NCBI GenBank assembly: GCA_001803565.1
Contig: MHDQ01000011.1
Location: 1 to 33,602 of the forward strand
DNA: 33,602 bases
Source of the DNA: Nitrospinae bacterium RIFCSPLOWO2_12_FULL_45_22
GTDB taxonomy: Bacteria; 2-12-FULL-45-22
Direction: 5' to 3'
Below are positions 16,238 through 26,553 of the stretch, one piece after another. How positions within the stretch are numbered: position 1 is the stretch's first letter; each line of letters begins with the position of its first letter. Position numbers and translations under genes: made by a program. The notes beneath the pieces were generated by a model. The model ran no database searches. It was not told the DNA's origin and worked only from the letters and a program-made list of their open reading frames with translations.

Positions 16238-17722
16238 GTGGAGGAAAGCAACGTCCTGATTTCTCAACGTATAGAGAAGCTCAAGGAATTAAAAGGAGCG
16301 GGTATAAACCCCTACCCTAATAGATATAAGGTAACTGACTCTATTCAGGAAATGATTGAGAAATATGGTCCTCTTAACCAGCAAGAGCTTGAAGGGCAAA
16401 AAGATAATCACTGCCTGGCAGGTAGAATCATGAGCAAACGGGAGCATGGCCGTACCTCGTTCTGCCATATCCAGGATGGTAGTGGTAGGATTCAGATCTA
16501 TGTCAGGAAGGAGGATTTGGGAGAAAAGCAATTCGACATTTTCTCAAAGTTTGATGTTGGCGATTTTATTGGGGTAAAAGGCCCTATCTTTAAGACCAGG
16601 ACCGGCGAGTTGACTCAGTGGGCGAATGATATTACTCTCTTGTCCAAGTCTTTACGTCCCTTACCGGAAAAATGGCATGGATTAAAGGATATTGAAATTC
16701 GCTACCGCCAGAGGTATGTGGACCTCTTGATGAATCCTCAAGTTAAAAAGGTATTTCTGATCCGTAGTCGAATCATCCAAACGATCAGGGATTTTTTCAA
16801 TAAAAGAGGCTTCATAGAAGTAGAAACGCCTATGATGCAGCCCATTCCTGGTGGGGCATTAGCCCGGCCTTTCGTTACCCATCATAATGCATTAGATATG
16901 GACCTTTACCTTAGAGTAGCCCCAGAACTCTATCTGAAGAAGCTAATTGTGGGTGGCATGGAGAGGGTATATGAGATCAATAAAAACTTCCGTAATGAAG
17001 GACTCTCACGGGAACATAACCCCGAATTTACTATGTTAGAATTTTATATGGCCTATGCTGATTATAATGATCTTATGGTCCTAACCGAAGAATTACTATC
17101 GGGCTTAGCCCACCAAACCATGGGAAGCCTACGGATAAAGTTCAATGAACAAGAGATTGATTTTACTACTCCCTGGCTTAAGTTAAGTTTCTATCAGGCC
17201 CTTAGAGAAGTGGGCCAGGTAGACCCAGAGGTTTTACAAGAACGGGATGCGGCTTATAGATTCGCCGAGAATTTATCTCTCCATGTTCGTCCGGGCGATA
17301 ATCATGGCCAGATATTGGATAAGATCTTTGCCGAAATCGTGGAGCCCAAATTAATCCAACCTACTTTTATCCTGGATTATCCTAAAGAACTCTCCCCACT
17401 CTCTAAGTCTAAGGAAGACGATCCTAACCTGGTAGAGAGGTTCGAGTTCTTTATAGCGGGGAAAGAGATTGCCAATGCCTATACGGAATTAAATGACCCT
17501 CTTGACCAGAAGGAGAGGTTTATAACCCAGGCCCAGTCCCGGGAGTATGAATATGAAGAGTGCTTATGGATGGATAAAGATTTTATCTGGGCCTTAGAAT
17601 ACGGTATGCCCCCTACAGCGGGTGAAGGGATAGGGATTGATAGGCTGGTGATGGTCTTTACTGATTCTCCTTCAATCAAAGATGTAATCCTTTTCCCACA
17701 ATTGAAACTTGAAACTCCATAA
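16238..17722 (+). CDS. lysS: Lysyl-tRNA synthetase, class II
   Basis: Charges tRNA-Lys. 494 aa, a usual length. It starts at GTG 16238 behind AGAGGGGG. The N-terminal OB-fold anticodon-binding domain is seen in [30 protein letters not shown] (about residues 60-90). The class II catalytic core has motif 1 around [21 protein letters not shown], motif 2 in [23 protein letters not shown], and motif 3 in [13 protein letters not shown] near the C-terminus. Eight bases separate it from the lolC/E-like gene, so the synthetase probably heads a lysS-lolCE-lolD-clpC transcript. Confidence 0.96.
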   Translation: MEESNVLISQRIEKLKELKGAGINPYPNRYKVTDSIQEMIEKYGPLNQQELEGQKDNHCLAGRIMSKREHGRTSFCHIQDGSGRIQIYVRKEDLGEKQFDIFSKFDVGDFIGVKGPIFKTRTGELTQWANDITLLSKSLRPLPEKWHGLKDIEIRYRQRYVDLLMNPQVKKVFLIRSRIIQTIRDFFNKRGFIEVETPMMQPIPGGALARPFVTHHNALDMDLYLRVAPELYLKKLIVGGMERVYEINKNFRNEGLSREHNPEFTMLEFYMAYADYNDLMVLTEELLSGLAHQTMGSLRIKFNEQEIDFTTPWLKLSFYQALREVGQVDPEVLQERDAAYRFAENLSLHVRPGDNHGQILDKIFAEIVEPKLIQPTFILDYPKELSPLSKSKEDDPNLVERFEFFIAGKEIANAYTELNDPLDQKERFITQAQSREYEYEECLWMDKDFIWALEYGMPPTAGEGIGIDRLVMVFTDSPSIKDVILFPQLKLETP

Positions 17723-17730
17723 TTTAGGTT

Positions 17731-18960
17731 ATGCCTTACGAGCTGGATATAGGCCTTAGATACTTGAAGGCCAGAAGAAAACAGACTTTTATTTCCCTCA
17801 TTACCTGGATCTCTATTGCGGGGGTAACAGTAGGGGTAATGGCCTTGATCATTGTCCTGGCAGTAATGGCTGGGTTTGAGGAAGATTTGCGCAATAAGAT
17901 CCTGGGTACTAATTCCCATATTGTTATCTTAGAGCCTGGCAGCCCCGGCATGGCCCAATATCAAGGGGCCATTGATAAGGTGGAAAAGGTAGATCACGTC
18001 ATATCGGCTACCCCCTTCATTTATAGTCAGGCTATGCTCACCAGCACTGGCAGTGTTTCCGGAGTAGTTATTCGGGGAATAGACCCTTTACGGGAGGCCA
18101 GGGTTACTAATCTGGCAGAGAATTTAAAAGAAGGGTCTCTAACCGACCTTGAGAAAAACAATGGCGTAGGTGGAGGGGTAATCATAGGCCAGGAGTTAGC
18201 CCGTAATCTTGGGATATCTTTGGGGGAAGAGATTACCATCATATCACCTCTAGGGAAAATGACCCCCATAGGCATGGTGCCTCGAATGAAGAAGTTTTGG
18301 GTGGCAGGTATTTTTGATTCCGGTATGTATGAATATGATACTGGTTTAGCTTTTATCTCCTTGAAAAATGCCCAAAATTTCTTTAACATGGGAGATAGGG
18401 TAACGGGTATCGAAGTAAAAGTGGATGATATCTACAAGGCAGATAAAATAGCCAATAATATCCAAAAACTCTTAGGGGTACCTTATTGGGTCAGGGACTG
18501 GATGGAGATGAATAAAAACTTATTTTCTGCCCTAAAATTGGAGAAGGTGGTAATGTTTGTAATCTTAACCCTGATTGTCTTAGTGGCCGCCTTCAATATT
18601 ATCAGCACCTTAATTATGGTGGTTATGGAAAAGGGGAAAGATATAGCTATCCTGAAATCTATGGGCGCTACCAATAAAAGTATCATGAAAATCTTTATGC
18701 TGGAAGGTATAATAATTGGTGTAGCCGGGACTATTATCGGTGTCATAGGCGGTTATTTGGTATGCCACTTATTGGAAACTTACCATTTCATTAAACTCCC
18801 TAGTGATGTATATTATTTAGATACTCTTCCGGTAAAGATGGAAGGGGGGGATTTCCTGGTAGTAGCCTTAGCGGCTATTACTATAAGCTTCTTAGCTACT
18901 CTTTACCCTTCCTGGAATGCGGCCAGACTTAATCCAGTAGAGGCTATCCGGTATGAATAG
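17731..18960 (+). CDS. lolC: Lipoprotein-releasing ABC transporter permease (LolC/LolE type)
   Basis: Inner-membrane subunit that extracts outer-membrane lipoproteins for LolA. 409 aa with the classic MacB/FtsX-like plan: helix 1 at about residues 20-45 (SLITWISIAGVTVGVMALIIVLAVMAGF), a periplasmic domain of about 220 residues, then three helices (MFVILTLIVLVAAFNIISTLIMVV; IIIGVAGTIIGVIGGYLV; VVALAAITISFLATLYPSW). It ends NPVEAIRYE, typical of this family. Only one permease gene is present, so the complex may use a homodimer (LolF-like) instead of LolC plus LolE. The stop TAG shares its last base with the GTG start of the ATPase gene. Confidence 0.9.
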   Translation: MPYELDIGLRYLKARRKQTFISLITWISIAGVTVGVMALIIVLAVMAGFEEDLRNKILGTNSHIVILEPGSPGMAQYQGAIDKVEKVDHVISATPFIYSQAMLTSTGSVSGVVIRGIDPLREARVTNLAENLKEGSLTDLEKNNGVGGGVIIGQELARNLGISLGEEITIISPLGKMTPIGMVPRMKKFWVAGIFDSGMYEYDTGLAFISLKNAQNFFNMGDRVTGIEVKVDDIYKADKIANNIQKLLGVPYWVRDWMEMNKNLFSALKLEKVVMFVILTLIVLVAAFNIISTLIMVVMEKGKDIAILKSMGATNKSIMKIFMLEGIIIGVAGTIIGVIGGYLVCHLLETYHFIKLPSDVYYLDTLPVKMEGGDFLVVALAAITISFLATLYPSWNAARLNPVEAIRYE

Positions 18961-19649
18961 TGATAAAGGAAGAATCCTTGCTAATTCAAGCGGTTGATCT
19001 TCATCGGATATTTTTTGTGGGCCAGCAAAAGCTGTATGTGCTAAAAGGCATTAATTTAGAGGTGAAGGTGGGGGAGATGTTGGGCATAGTGGGCGCTTCG
19101 GGGGTAGGGAAGAGCACCCTTCTCCACCTTATGGGTACCCTGGATCGTCCTAACCAGGGTAAAGTCTTCTTTAATGGTTTTGACCTATTCTCCCTGGCTG
19201 ATGAAAAATTAGCCCATTTTAGGAACCAAAAAATAGGGTTTGTTTTTCAATTCCATCACCTATTACCAGAGTTTAGTGCCTTAGAAAATACCTTGATACC
19301 TGCCTTGATCAAGCGGGAGGACAAAAGAAAAGCACGGGAAAGGGCGGTAGAGCTCCTTACTGAGATAGGGTTGGGGCAGAGGTTACATAATAAACCGGGG
19401 GAGTTATCTGGTGGTGAACAGCAGCGGGTAGCAGTAGCCAGGGCCTTAATGAATGACCCAGAAATTATCCTGGCTGATGAACCGACCGGCAACCTTGACC
19501 GGCAGACCGGGGAAGCTGTTTTTCAGCTCCTATGCCGTTTAAATAAAGAAAAAGGTAAGACTTTTGTTATTGTCACCCATAGCCAGGAGATGGCTTTAAA
19601 GATGGATAGGGTATTAAAGTTAGTAGATGGTTCAATTTTAGCTGATTGA
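18960..19649 (+). CDS. lolD: Lipoprotein-releasing ABC transporter ATPase
   Basis: Cytoplasmic ATPase that powers lipoprotein release with the upstream permease. 229 aa. Walker A GASGVGKS (45-52), Q-loop within [17 protein letters not shown], which is the characteristic LolD sequence, signature [15 protein letters not shown], Walker [13 protein letters not shown] and the switch His in VTHSQEMA. It begins at GTG 18960, one base overlapping the permease stop, which implies translational coupling. clpC begins 12 bases after its end. Confidence 0.94.
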   Translation: MIKEESLLIQAVDLHRIFFVGQQKLYVLKGINLEVKVGEMLGIVGASGVGKSTLLHLMGTLDRPNQGKVFFNGFDLFSLADEKLAHFRNQKIGFVFQFHHLLPEFSALENTLIPALIKREDKRKARERAVELLTEIGLGQRLHNKPGELSGGEQQRVAVARALMNDPEIILADEPTGNLDRQTGEAVFQLLCRLNKEKGKTFVIVTHSQEMALKMDRVLKLVDGSILAD

Positions 19650-19661
19650 TGGGGGGGTAAG

Positions 19662-22100
19662 ATGTTTAAGAAATTTACCGAAAGAGCCAGGAGGGTGATT
19701 ATCTTAGCAAGAGAAGAGGCAGAGCGTTATAACCATGAATATTTAGGAACCGAGCATATCCTTCTAGGGGTACTGAAGGATGGTGGGGGGATTGCTATTA
19801 CCGTCCTGCAAAAGAGCGGAGTTAATCTAGATCGCCTTAATTTGGAGATAAAGAAAACTCTTCCCCATAGCTCTCCCCATACTGTAGGTACTGAGATACC
19901 CTTTTCGCCTCGGGCTAAAAAGGTGTTAGAATTCGCTGTCGAAGAAGCCAAGGCCATGGGGCATAACTATATCGGTACCGAGCATATATTGCTAGGGCTT
20001 ATTAAAGAGAAAGATGGCATGGCATCAAAAGTACTGATCAGTATGGGGGTAAAATTTTCTCAGGCCAGAGAATATACCTTGAATCTCCTGCAGGAGCCCT
20101 TTAGTCCCTCTAAGGAACGGGAAAAGACCCCGGCTTTGGATGAGTTTAGCCGGGACCTTACTGAATTAGCCATGGAGGGTAAGCTTGACCCGGTCATTGG
20201 CCGAGAAAAGGAAATAGAACGCGTTATCCAAATACTTAGCCGGAGGACCAAAAATAACCCGGTCCTTATCGGGGAACCAGGCGTGGGAAAGACGGCTATT
20301 GTAGAGGGACTGGCCCAGATGATCGTCACTAAAGACTTGCCTCAGTGCCTATACGATAAACGGGTAATGGCGCTGGACTTAGGGGCCCTCGTGGCTGGCA
20401 CTAAGTACCGGGGCCAATTCGAGGCCCGGTTAAAGGCCATAATGAAAGAGATAACCCAGGCAGAAAATATTATCCTGTTTATTGATGAGCTCCATACCCT
20501 GGTAGGAGCAGGAGCAGCCGAAGGGTCTATTGATGCCTCCAATATGTTGAAGCCAGCTTTGTCCAGGGGGGAACTACAATGTGTAGGGGCTACTACCCTT
20601 TCGGAATATAGAAAATATATCGAAAAGAATGGTGCCTTAGAAAGGAGGTTTCAGCCTATCATTGTAGACCCACCTACAGTAGAAGAGACCATAGAGATTA
20701 TAAGAGGGCTAAAGAATAAGTATGAAGAGCATCATCAAGCCAAGTTTATGGATGAGGCTGTTGTAACCGCCGTGCGCCTGGCGGATAGATACATCTCTGA
20801 TAGGTACTTGCCCGATAAAGCTATTGATGTGGTAGATGAAGCAGGGTCCAGGGCCCGGCTTAACCGCTCCACCCTGCCTCCCGAGATTCGGGGAATCCAG
20901 CGGGAGATCGAACAGGTGGTATGGGAGAAGAGAAGGGCTATTGAAAAACAGGAGTTTGAAAAGGCCGTAGAGCTGAGAGACAACGAAGAGAGACTGAGGA
21001 GACAATTGCAGGTCTTGAAGGAAGAATGGGATGAAAGACAAGACGATTCTATACCGATTGTTAGCTGCGAAGATATGGCCTTTGTAGTTGCCAGGATGAC
21101 TGGCATACCGGTAACTAATATAAAGGAAGCCGACTCCCATCGGCTACTAAACATGGAAGAAGAATTACATAAAAAGGTCGTGGGGCAGGACGAGGCTATA
21201 GAGATTATTACTAAGGCTATCAGGCGCGCCCGGGCGGGCTTCAGAGACCGTAATAAACCCATCGGCTCCTTTATGTTCCTGGGGCCAAGTGGTGTAGGGA
21301 AGACCCATCTGTCCCGTATCTTAGCCCAATTCCTCTTTGGTAACGAAAACGCCTTGATACGGCTGGATATGTCGGAATATATGGAGAGGTTCAATATTTC
21401 CCGTTTAACCGGGGCACCCCCGGGCTATGTGGGCTATGACGAAGGTGGGCAATTAACTGAGCAGATTCGACGAAAGCCTTATTCAGTTGTGCTCCTTGAT
21501 GAGATTGAAAAGGCCCACCCTGATGTATTCAATATCTTACTCCAGGTAATGGATAATGGCCGGCTGACTGATAGTTATGGGCGGGTAGTAGACTTCAAAA
21601 ACACGGTAATTATTATGACTTCTAATATCAGTGCCCGTAACATAGAGAAAGGGGCCTCTTTAGGCTTCCAAAGGACTGAGGAAAAAGATAGCCTGGATAG
21701 GATGAAAGAAAATATCAACTCTGAATTGAAAAAAATGTTCAACCCTGAATTCTTAAACCGGTTGGATGGTACAGTAGTTTTCCACCCCTTGAATAAAGAA
21801 CATATGATCAAGATCGTAGAGGTTATGCTGGGCGAGGTAGAGAATCAACTGAAAGAACAAGGTTATTCCCTAGAGGTTGATCAGGTGGCTAAGGAGTGGT
21901 TAGCTACCGAAGGTTATTCCCTCACCTCGGGTGCTCGGCCCCTTCGGAGGGCTATCCAAAAATATATCGAGGACCCATTAGCAGAAGAAGTTTTGAGAGG
22001 TAGGTTTAAAGAAGGGGATATAGTATATATTAGGCTCGAGGGCGACCGACTGGTCTTTGCCGAAAAGGAAGAGCCGGTTTTGTCCCCCTCCGATTTTTAA
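19662..22100 (+). CDS. clpC: ATP-dependent Clp protease ATP-binding subunit ClpC
   Basis: Hexameric AAA+ unfoldase that feeds substrates to ClpP. 812 aa, preceded by GGGGGGTAAG. Two N-domain repeats ([16 protein letters not shown] at residue 4; [16 protein letters not shown] near 82). First AAA+ module: Walker A GEPGVGKT (204-211), Walker [13 protein letters not shown]-containing middle region ([19 protein letters not shown] from 431) marks ClpC rather than ClpB or ClpA. Second module: Walker A GPSGVGKT (541-548), Walker [15 protein letters not shown]. No ctsR, mcsA or mcsB adjoins it, unlike in Firmicutes. It sits at the end of the lysS-lol transcript, which is unusual and may reflect chance grouping. 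Confidence 0.95.
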   Translation: MFKKFTERARRVIILAREEAERYNHEYLGTEHILLGVLKDGGGIAITVLQKSGVNLDRLNLEIKKTLPHSSPHTVGTEIPFSPRAKKVLEFAVEEAKAMGHNYIGTEHILLGLIKEKDGMASKVLISMGVKFSQAREYTLNLLQEPFSPSKEREKTPALDEFSRDLTELAMEGKLDPVIGREKEIERVIQILSRRTKNNPVLIGEPGVGKTAIVEGLAQMIVTKDLPQCLYDKRVMALDLGALVAGTKYRGQFEARLKAIMKEITQAENIILFIDELHTLVGAGAAEGSIDASNMLKPALSRGELQCVGATTLSEYRKYIEKNGALERRFQPIIVDPPTVEETIEIIRGLKNKYEEHHQAKFMDEAVVTAVRLADRYISDRYLPDKAIDVVDEAGSRARLNRSTLPPEIRGIQREIEQVVWEKRRAIEKQEFEKAVELRDNEERLRRQLQVLKEEWDERQDDSIPIVSCEDMAFVVARMTGIPVTNIKEADSHRLLNMEEELHKKVVGQDEAIEIITKAIRRARAGFRDRNKPIGSFMFLGPSGVGKTHLSRILAQFLFGNENALIRLDMSEYMERFNISRLTGAPPGYVGYDEGGQLTEQIRRKPYSVVLLDEIEKAHPDVFNILLQVMDNGRLTDSYGRVVDFKNTVIIMTSNISARNIEKGASLGFQRTEEKDSLDRMKENINSELKKMFNPEFLNRLDGTVVFHPLNKEHMIKIVEVMLGEVENQLKEQGYSLEVDQVAKEWLATEGYSLTSGARPLRRAIQKYIEDPLAEEVLRGRFKEGDIVYIRLEGDRLVFAEKEEPVLSPSDF

Positions 22101-22124
22101 CCAGTAGAACGTTTCTTAATTAGC

Positions 22125-22185
22125 ATGTCATCTCGACCGAAGGGAGAGATCAAGGTGTTATGGACAGGGCAAAGCGATCCGTGTC
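22125..22185. repeat. Partial copy of the GTCATCTCGACCGAAGGGAGAGATC dispersed repeat
   Basis: TGTCATCTCGACCGAAGGGAGAGATC matches the inner part of the element at 2250 (TGTCATTTCGACCAAAGGGAGAAATC). The other arm is not clear here. Confidence 0.5.
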
Positions 22186-22220
22186 CCTACATCTTTGCAG
22201 AAATTAGAATCAGTTTGGTA

Positions 22221-22447
22221 TAAAACACTTTGTAACCGTTCAGCCACCAAGGCACTAAGTCACCAAGGCATGAAGGGAGTCGAGCAAGCTCGACCACTAC
22301 AAGCTTTTTTGTAGGCTGTAGTGGCAGAGCTTGCTCTGCATAGGGCCTGCAGCGTATGTCATACACCGGATAAATGATCGTATCTCTTGGTGCCTTCGTG
22401 TCTTTGTGGCTGATAAAGCTTAGCCGGGTGAACGGTTAAAACACTTT
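22221..22447. repeat. MITE-like nested palindrome with 11-bp direct repeats
   Basis: TAAAACACTTT occurs at 22221-22231 and again at 22437-22447. Just inside are perfect inverted repeats AACCGTTCA (22234-22242) and TGAACGGTT (22429-22437). Then GCCACCAAGGCACTAAGTCACCAAGGC pairs with TTGGTGCCTTCGTGTCTTTGTGGC, and GTCGAGCAAGCTCGACCACTACA pairs with TGTAGTGGCAGAGCTTGCTC. This fills the gap between clpC and bamA; no gene is seen. Confidence 0.75.
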
Positions 22448-22463
22448 TTAGGAGGAAGGTCTT

Positions 22464-24818
22464 ATGAAGATAAGGGGGTTGGGTAGTAAGGGTATCTTTT
22501 TTGTATTTATTTTAGTTATAAGCCTACTGATACAGACTATCAGTGTCAAATCATCTGAACCACCAGAAATAACCAGCATTGAGATTAAGGGGAATAAGAG
22601 GATAGAAGACTCGGCCATCAAATATATGCTGGAGAGTAAGGTAGGGGATAGTTATTCTCCGGCAAAAGTCCGCAAGGACATTGCTAAGTTGTATGACTCA
22701 GGCTATTTCGCCGATGTGAAGATTGATCTTGTTTCTCAGGGACAGGGGATACAATTGGTCTATTCTGTAGCAGAAAGGGCTATTGTAGAAAGGGTTGTGA
22801 TTATCGGGAATAAAGATGTAGAGAGTAAGGATATAGAAGAGAAATTAGGTGTTGAGCCCCATTCAGTCCTGGATCAGGCCAGTATTAGCACTGGTGTCCA
22901 AAACATAAATAACCTATATCAGGAGAAGGGGTTTTACCTGACAGAAGTAGCGCCCGTAATAAAAGAGATGGTGGGGAATCAAGTAAGGCTGGAGATAAAA
23001 ATTATAGAAGGAAAGAAGTTTAAGATAGGCAAGATAGAATTCGTGGGTAATAAAGTCTTTTCGGACAAGAAGCTGAAAAAAGCTATCGAGACCAGGGAAA
23101 AAGGCCTGATCTCTTCTATCTTTGGCCGGGACCTTTATCGGCCAGCCCTGATTAAAGACGACCTTTTGCGGCTACAGGTCTTTTATGGTGACCATGGCTA
23201 TATAGATGCCCGGGCAGAACTCCTCCCGATGAAAATCGACCGCACTACGGAAAAGGTAAATCTAAAGATATTGGTTAAGGAGGAGGAGCAATACCGCATA
23301 GGCAAAATAGATCTTCAGGGTGAAGATGGTGTATATACCACTAAAGACCTGGCCGTGGGGTTAAGATCTAAATCCGGTAATATCTTCAGCCGGGCTAACC
23401 TCAAAGACGATGTGCAGTTTTTAACCGACGCTTATACCTTAAAAGGTTTTGCCTTTACTGAGGTGGAACCCCTCACTAACATTGATAAGCACAAAAAGAG
23501 AATAAATATAGCCTTTACTATTGATAAAAGCGAAAAGATGTATATTGGCCAGATAAATATTAAAGGAAATACCAAGACCAGGGATAAGATCATCAGGCGA
23601 GAGATACCTTTGAATGAAGGAGAGATATATAATAGCCAGCTCTTGACGGCCAGCAAAGAGAGGCTGAAGGCCCTCGGGTATTTTGAAGAGGTAGAGGTAA
23701 AGAATGAGAGGCGTAGGGGAGGAGATAGATTAATGGATATAGATGTTGACCTGACAGAAAAACCTACGGGCAACCTCTCTTTTGGGGGTGGTTTTAGTAC
23801 CAGCTCTAGCCTCCTGGGGACGGTTGGGATTGAGCAGAACAACCTCTTTGGTACCGGCTTGCGGGCCAATATAGGGGGACAGCTCGGCGGTTATCGAAGC
23901 CGATACGGTATCGGCTTGACCCAGCCCTATCTATTCGATTATCCGGTCTCCAGCTCTCTGAACCTGTATAACCGTATCTATGGCTATCCCAATTATGATG
24001 TGGACCGTAAGGGGAGCGAGGTTTCCCTGAATAAGAATCTGTTCGAGTTTGTTAGTGGCAGTATTGGAACCAAATACGAATGGGTAAACCTAAAAGATAT
24101 AGAGCATGATGCCCCGGCCTATATTAGGGAAGAGAATGACCGGAATAGCGTTAGCAGCTTAATCCTGGGCCTTAGCCGTAATACCTACGACAATCCTATG
24201 TTTCCCGAATTCGGTAGTAATATTTTTGTCTCTACTGAGTTAGCTGGCGGACTCAGCGATGATTCTTTTTATAAGAGCGATATAGGAGTCAGTAAGTTCT
24301 TCTCCTTATCCCCTATGAAAAGAGTCCTCCCCCTCTTACTAACCGAGAACCTTACCTTAAGGTTACGAGGTAATCTAGGTTATGCCTCAGGCTGGGGCCA
24401 GGATTTACCGGTTTATGAACGTTACTATCTGGGTGGTGATACTTCCTTGCGGGGTTATGATTTCCAGGAGGTTGGCCCCAAAGGAGAGAATGGCGATGCT
24501 GTGGGTGGTGATGCTTCATTCCTGGGCGGTGCGGAATTATACTTCCCTATACCCATGAAGCTGCCCTATGTAAAGGTCTTGAAAGGGGTTGGCTTCTTCG
24601 ATGTAGGTGATGTGTTTGCCCGAGGAGATGTGGCAAAAGCCATTGACCTATTCTCTCAGAGGAAGAGCACCGGTTTAGGTATAAGGGTAGGGACCCCTAT
24701 GGGCCCAGTACGGCTTGATTGGGCCTATAAGCTGGATAAAGGAGATCAAAGAGATAGGTATGATGAGGAGGAAGATAAGAGGACTAGGTGGCATTTTGGC
24801 TTTGGATCATCTTATTAG
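22464..24818 (+). CDS. bamA: Outer membrane protein assembly factor BamA
   Basis: Omp85-family barrel that inserts outer-membrane proteins. 784 aa, behind AGGAGGAAG. Signal peptide MKIRGLGSKGIFFVFILVISLLIQTISVKSS. Several POTRA repeats span about residues 35-420 (EITSIEIKGNKRIEDSAIKYML is the first; MYIGQINIKGNTKTRDKIIRREIPL the last). The 16-strand barrel follows from about 430 (NLSFGGGFSTSSSLLGTVGIEQNNLFGTG). The conserved loop-6 motif reads LRGYDF (662-667; the family consensus is (V/I)RG(F/Y)). It ends WHFGFGSSY with a C-terminal aromatic residue. skp and lpxD follow, the standard bam-skp-lpxD order. Confidence 0.95.
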   Translation: MKIRGLGSKGIFFVFILVISLLIQTISVKSSEPPEITSIEIKGNKRIEDSAIKYMLESKVGDSYSPAKVRKDIAKLYDSGYFADVKIDLVSQGQGIQLVYSVAERAIVERVVIIGNKDVESKDIEEKLGVEPHSVLDQASISTGVQNINNLYQEKGFYLTEVAPVIKEMVGNQVRLEIKIIEGKKFKIGKIEFVGNKVFSDKKLKKAIETREKGLISSIFGRDLYRPALIKDDLLRLQVFYGDHGYIDARAELLPMKIDRTTEKVNLKILVKEEEQYRIGKIDLQGEDGVYTTKDLAVGLRSKSGNIFSRANLKDDVQFLTDAYTLKGFAFTEVEPLTNIDKHKKRINIAFTIDKSEKMYIGQINIKGNTKTRDKIIRREIPLNEGEIYNSQLLTASKERLKALGYFEEVEVKNERRRGGDRLMDIDVDLTEKPTGNLSFGGGFSTSSSLLGTVGIEQNNLFGTGLRANIGGQLGGYRSRYGIGLTQPYLFDYPVSSSLNLYNRIYGYPNYDVDRKGSEVSLNKNLFEFVSGSIGTKYEWVNLKDIEHDAPAYIREENDRNSVSSLILGLSRNTYDNPMFPEFGSNIFVSTELAGGLSDDSFYKSDIGVSKFFSLSPMKRVLPLLLTENLTLRLRGNLGYASGWGQDLPVYERYYLGGDTSLRGYDFQEVGPKGENGDAVGGDASFLGGAELYFPIPMKLPYVKVLKGVGFFDVGDVFARGDVAKAIDLFSQRKSTGLGIRVGTPMGPVRLDWAYKLDKGDQRDRYDEEEDKRTRWHFGFGSSY

Positions 24819-24836
24819 AGAAAGGAGTAAAAAAAT

Positions 24837-25394
24837 ATGGGGGGCTTAATCAAATATGCTAAACCAATAACATTTCTGCTGATTTTTCTATTACCGAATG
24901 TGTATTGGGGGATAAAATATGCCTCCAGTACAGAACCGGTACCATCTCTTAAGCTGGGTTATGTGGACCTGCAACGGGCAGCCCGCGAGTCTATTGCTGG
25001 TAAAAGGGCCTTTGATGAATTAAAAGGCGAGTTTACGAAAAAACAGTCTATTATTGATAGCAAGCAGCAAGAGATCGAAGCCCTCCAGAATGAGATCACT
25101 AAAAAGGCATCAGTCCTGGCGGAAGAGAGTAAGAAAGAAAAAGAAGAACTATATATGAGTAAAATGAAGGACTTGAAAAGGTTTGTAGATGACTCTAATC
25201 AGGAGCTGGATAACCAGGAGAAGGAGTTGACCAAGAAGATACTGATCGAGTTGATAAAGGTTATTGATAAACTGGGTCAAGAACAGCAATATACCTTGAT
25301 TATGGAACGGCAAGAAGGTTTGTTGTATGCCTCTAAGAGTATAGATTTGACCGAGGAAGTTATGAAACGATATGACCAGTTGAAACGGAATTAG
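24837..25394 (+). CDS. skp: Periplasmic chaperone Skp/OmpH
   Basis: Holds unfolded outer-membrane proteins on their way to BamA. 185 aa, with AAAGGAG seven bases before the ATG. A signal peptide or anchor is seen in ITFLLIFLLPNVYWGI. The mature protein begins KLGYVDLQRAARES, typical of Skp/OmpH, followed by a long charged coiled coil (about residues 60-135) and a C-terminal strand region ending EVMKRYDQLKRN. The gap after bamA is 18 bases, so the two are co-transcribed. Confidence 0.9.
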   Translation: MGGLIKYAKPITFLLIFLLPNVYWGIKYASSTEPVPSLKLGYVDLQRAARESIAGKRAFDELKGEFTKKQSIIDSKQQEIEALQNEITKKASVLAEESKKEKEELYMSKMKDLKRFVDDSNQELDNQEKELTKKILIELIKVIDKLGQEQQYTLIMERQEGLLYASKSIDLTEEVMKRYDQLKRN

Positions 25395-25517
25395 TAAGCG
25401 TTCAGCAATCAGCAAAATTAGGTGATTACGTGATTAGGTCAGGGGGTCATTACGTAAACCGATAACTCAATAACCTAATGACCCAATGACCTAATAACCG
25501 TTGTTGCTGAAAGCTTA
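25395..25517. repeat. Palindromic element between skp and lpxD
   Basis: TAAGCGTTCAGCAA (25395-25408) and TTGCTGAAAGCTTA (25504-25517) are inverted repeats at 13 of 14 positions. Inside are repeated ATTAGGTGATTACG/TAACCTAATGACC blocks like those at 14652-14725. It begins on the base after the skp stop and ends eight bases before the likely lpxD ATG. Confidence 0.75.
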
Positions 25518-25524
25518 TCAGATT

Positions 25525-26547
25525 ATGAAATTAAAAGAGATAGCAGATTTTTTGGCGGGAGAGCTAAGAGGGCATCCAGAGATAGAGATTTCTAGTGTTG
25601 CCAGTATCACGGAAGCCCAATCCCACCAAATAACCTTTCTTGCCCATAAGAAACACCTTGATCGCCTCTCCCATTGCCAGGCCGGTGCCATTATTGTACC
25701 AGACGGGATAGAACCAGCACTGCCCCATATAAAAGTAAAAAATCCTTATTTAGCCTTTGCCTATCTCCTGGAGCTTTTCTATCCAAAACCCAGGCCAATG
25801 CCGGAGATAAGCCCCTTGTCTTATATCGGACCAAATACTCTGATAGGGGAAGGGGTTACTGTCTTTCCCTATGTCTATATCGGGGAAGAGGCAGTTATTG
25901 GACATCACTCCATCATTTATCCTGGCGCCTTTCTCGGAGACCGGGTAAAGATAGGATCGGAAACCACCATCTATGCCAACGTAAGTATCTATGATGCTGT
26001 GTCTATAGGTAATAATGTAATCATCCATAGTGGGGCAGTTATAGGCAGCGATGGTTTTGGCTTTGTAAAAAAAGACGATGGCACCCACCATAAAATTCCC
26101 CAGATAGGTAGCGTAGTCATTGAAGACTGGGTAGAGATTGGGGCTAATGTCTGTATAGATCGGGCCAATCTGGGGCAGACGGTCATCAAGTCAGGCACAA
26201 AATTCGATAACCTGAGTCATATTGCCCATAATGTAGTAATTGGTGAAAACTCTATCATTGTTGCCCAGGTAGGTATCTCAGGTAGCTGTACTATCGGTAA
26301 GAACGTAACCCTGGCCGGTCAGGTAGGTATGGTAGACCACATAAATATTGGCGATAACGCCATCGTCATAGCCCAGTCTGGTTTAACCCAGGATGTAGAG
26401 GCTAATGCTGTAGTCTCAGGCTCACCCGCTGTACCTCACCCGGTATGGCTTAAGATACATGCCAGTCTCCCCAAATTGCCAGAATTGATCAGAACTATCC
26501 GGCAATTAGAGAAGCGGATAGAAGCACTAGAAGGCGAGAGGAGGTGA
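25525..26547 (+). CDS. lpxD: UDP-3-O-acylglucosamine N-acyltransferase
   Basis: Adds the N-linked hydroxyacyl chain in the third step of lipid A synthesis. 340 aa from ATG 25525 (MKLKEIADFLAGEL). The track's TTG 25501 lies inside a palindromic repeat and is rejected. An N-terminal uridine-binding domain is followed by the left-handed beta-helix of hexapeptide repeats (about residues 95-300, e.g. IGENSIIVAQVGISGSCTIGKNVTL). The catalytic His is His235 in LSHIAHNVVIG (His239 in E. coli). The C-terminal helix is LPELIRTIRQLEKRIEAL. Its presence shows the organism makes lipid A. Its final codons, AGG AGG TGA, also form a perfect Shine-Dalgarno for the tiny ORF that follows. No good ribosome binding site precedes its own ATG. 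Confidence 0.95.
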   Translation: MKLKEIADFLAGELRGHPEIEISSVASITEAQSHQITFLAHKKHLDRLSHCQAGAIIVPDGIEPALPHIKVKNPYLAFAYLLELFYPKPRPMPEISPLSYIGPNTLIGEGVTVFPYVYIGEEAVIGHHSIIYPGAFLGDRVKIGSETTIYANVSIYDAVSIGNNVIIHSGAVIGSDGFGFVKKDDGTHHKIPQIGSVVIEDWVEIGANVCIDRANLGQTVIKSGTKFDNLSHIAHNVVIGENSIIVAQVGISGSCTIGKNVTLAGQVGMVDHINIGDNAIVIAQSGLTQDVEANAVVSGSPAVPHPVWLKIHASLPKLPELIRTIRQLEKRIEALEGERR

Positions 26548-26553
26548 GGGAAA

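Noticed and set aside
20735-21394. 219-aa minus-strand ORF inside clpC
   Set aside because: Antisense shadow of clpC, Ser/Arg-rich low-quality sequence; clpC is clearly the gene.
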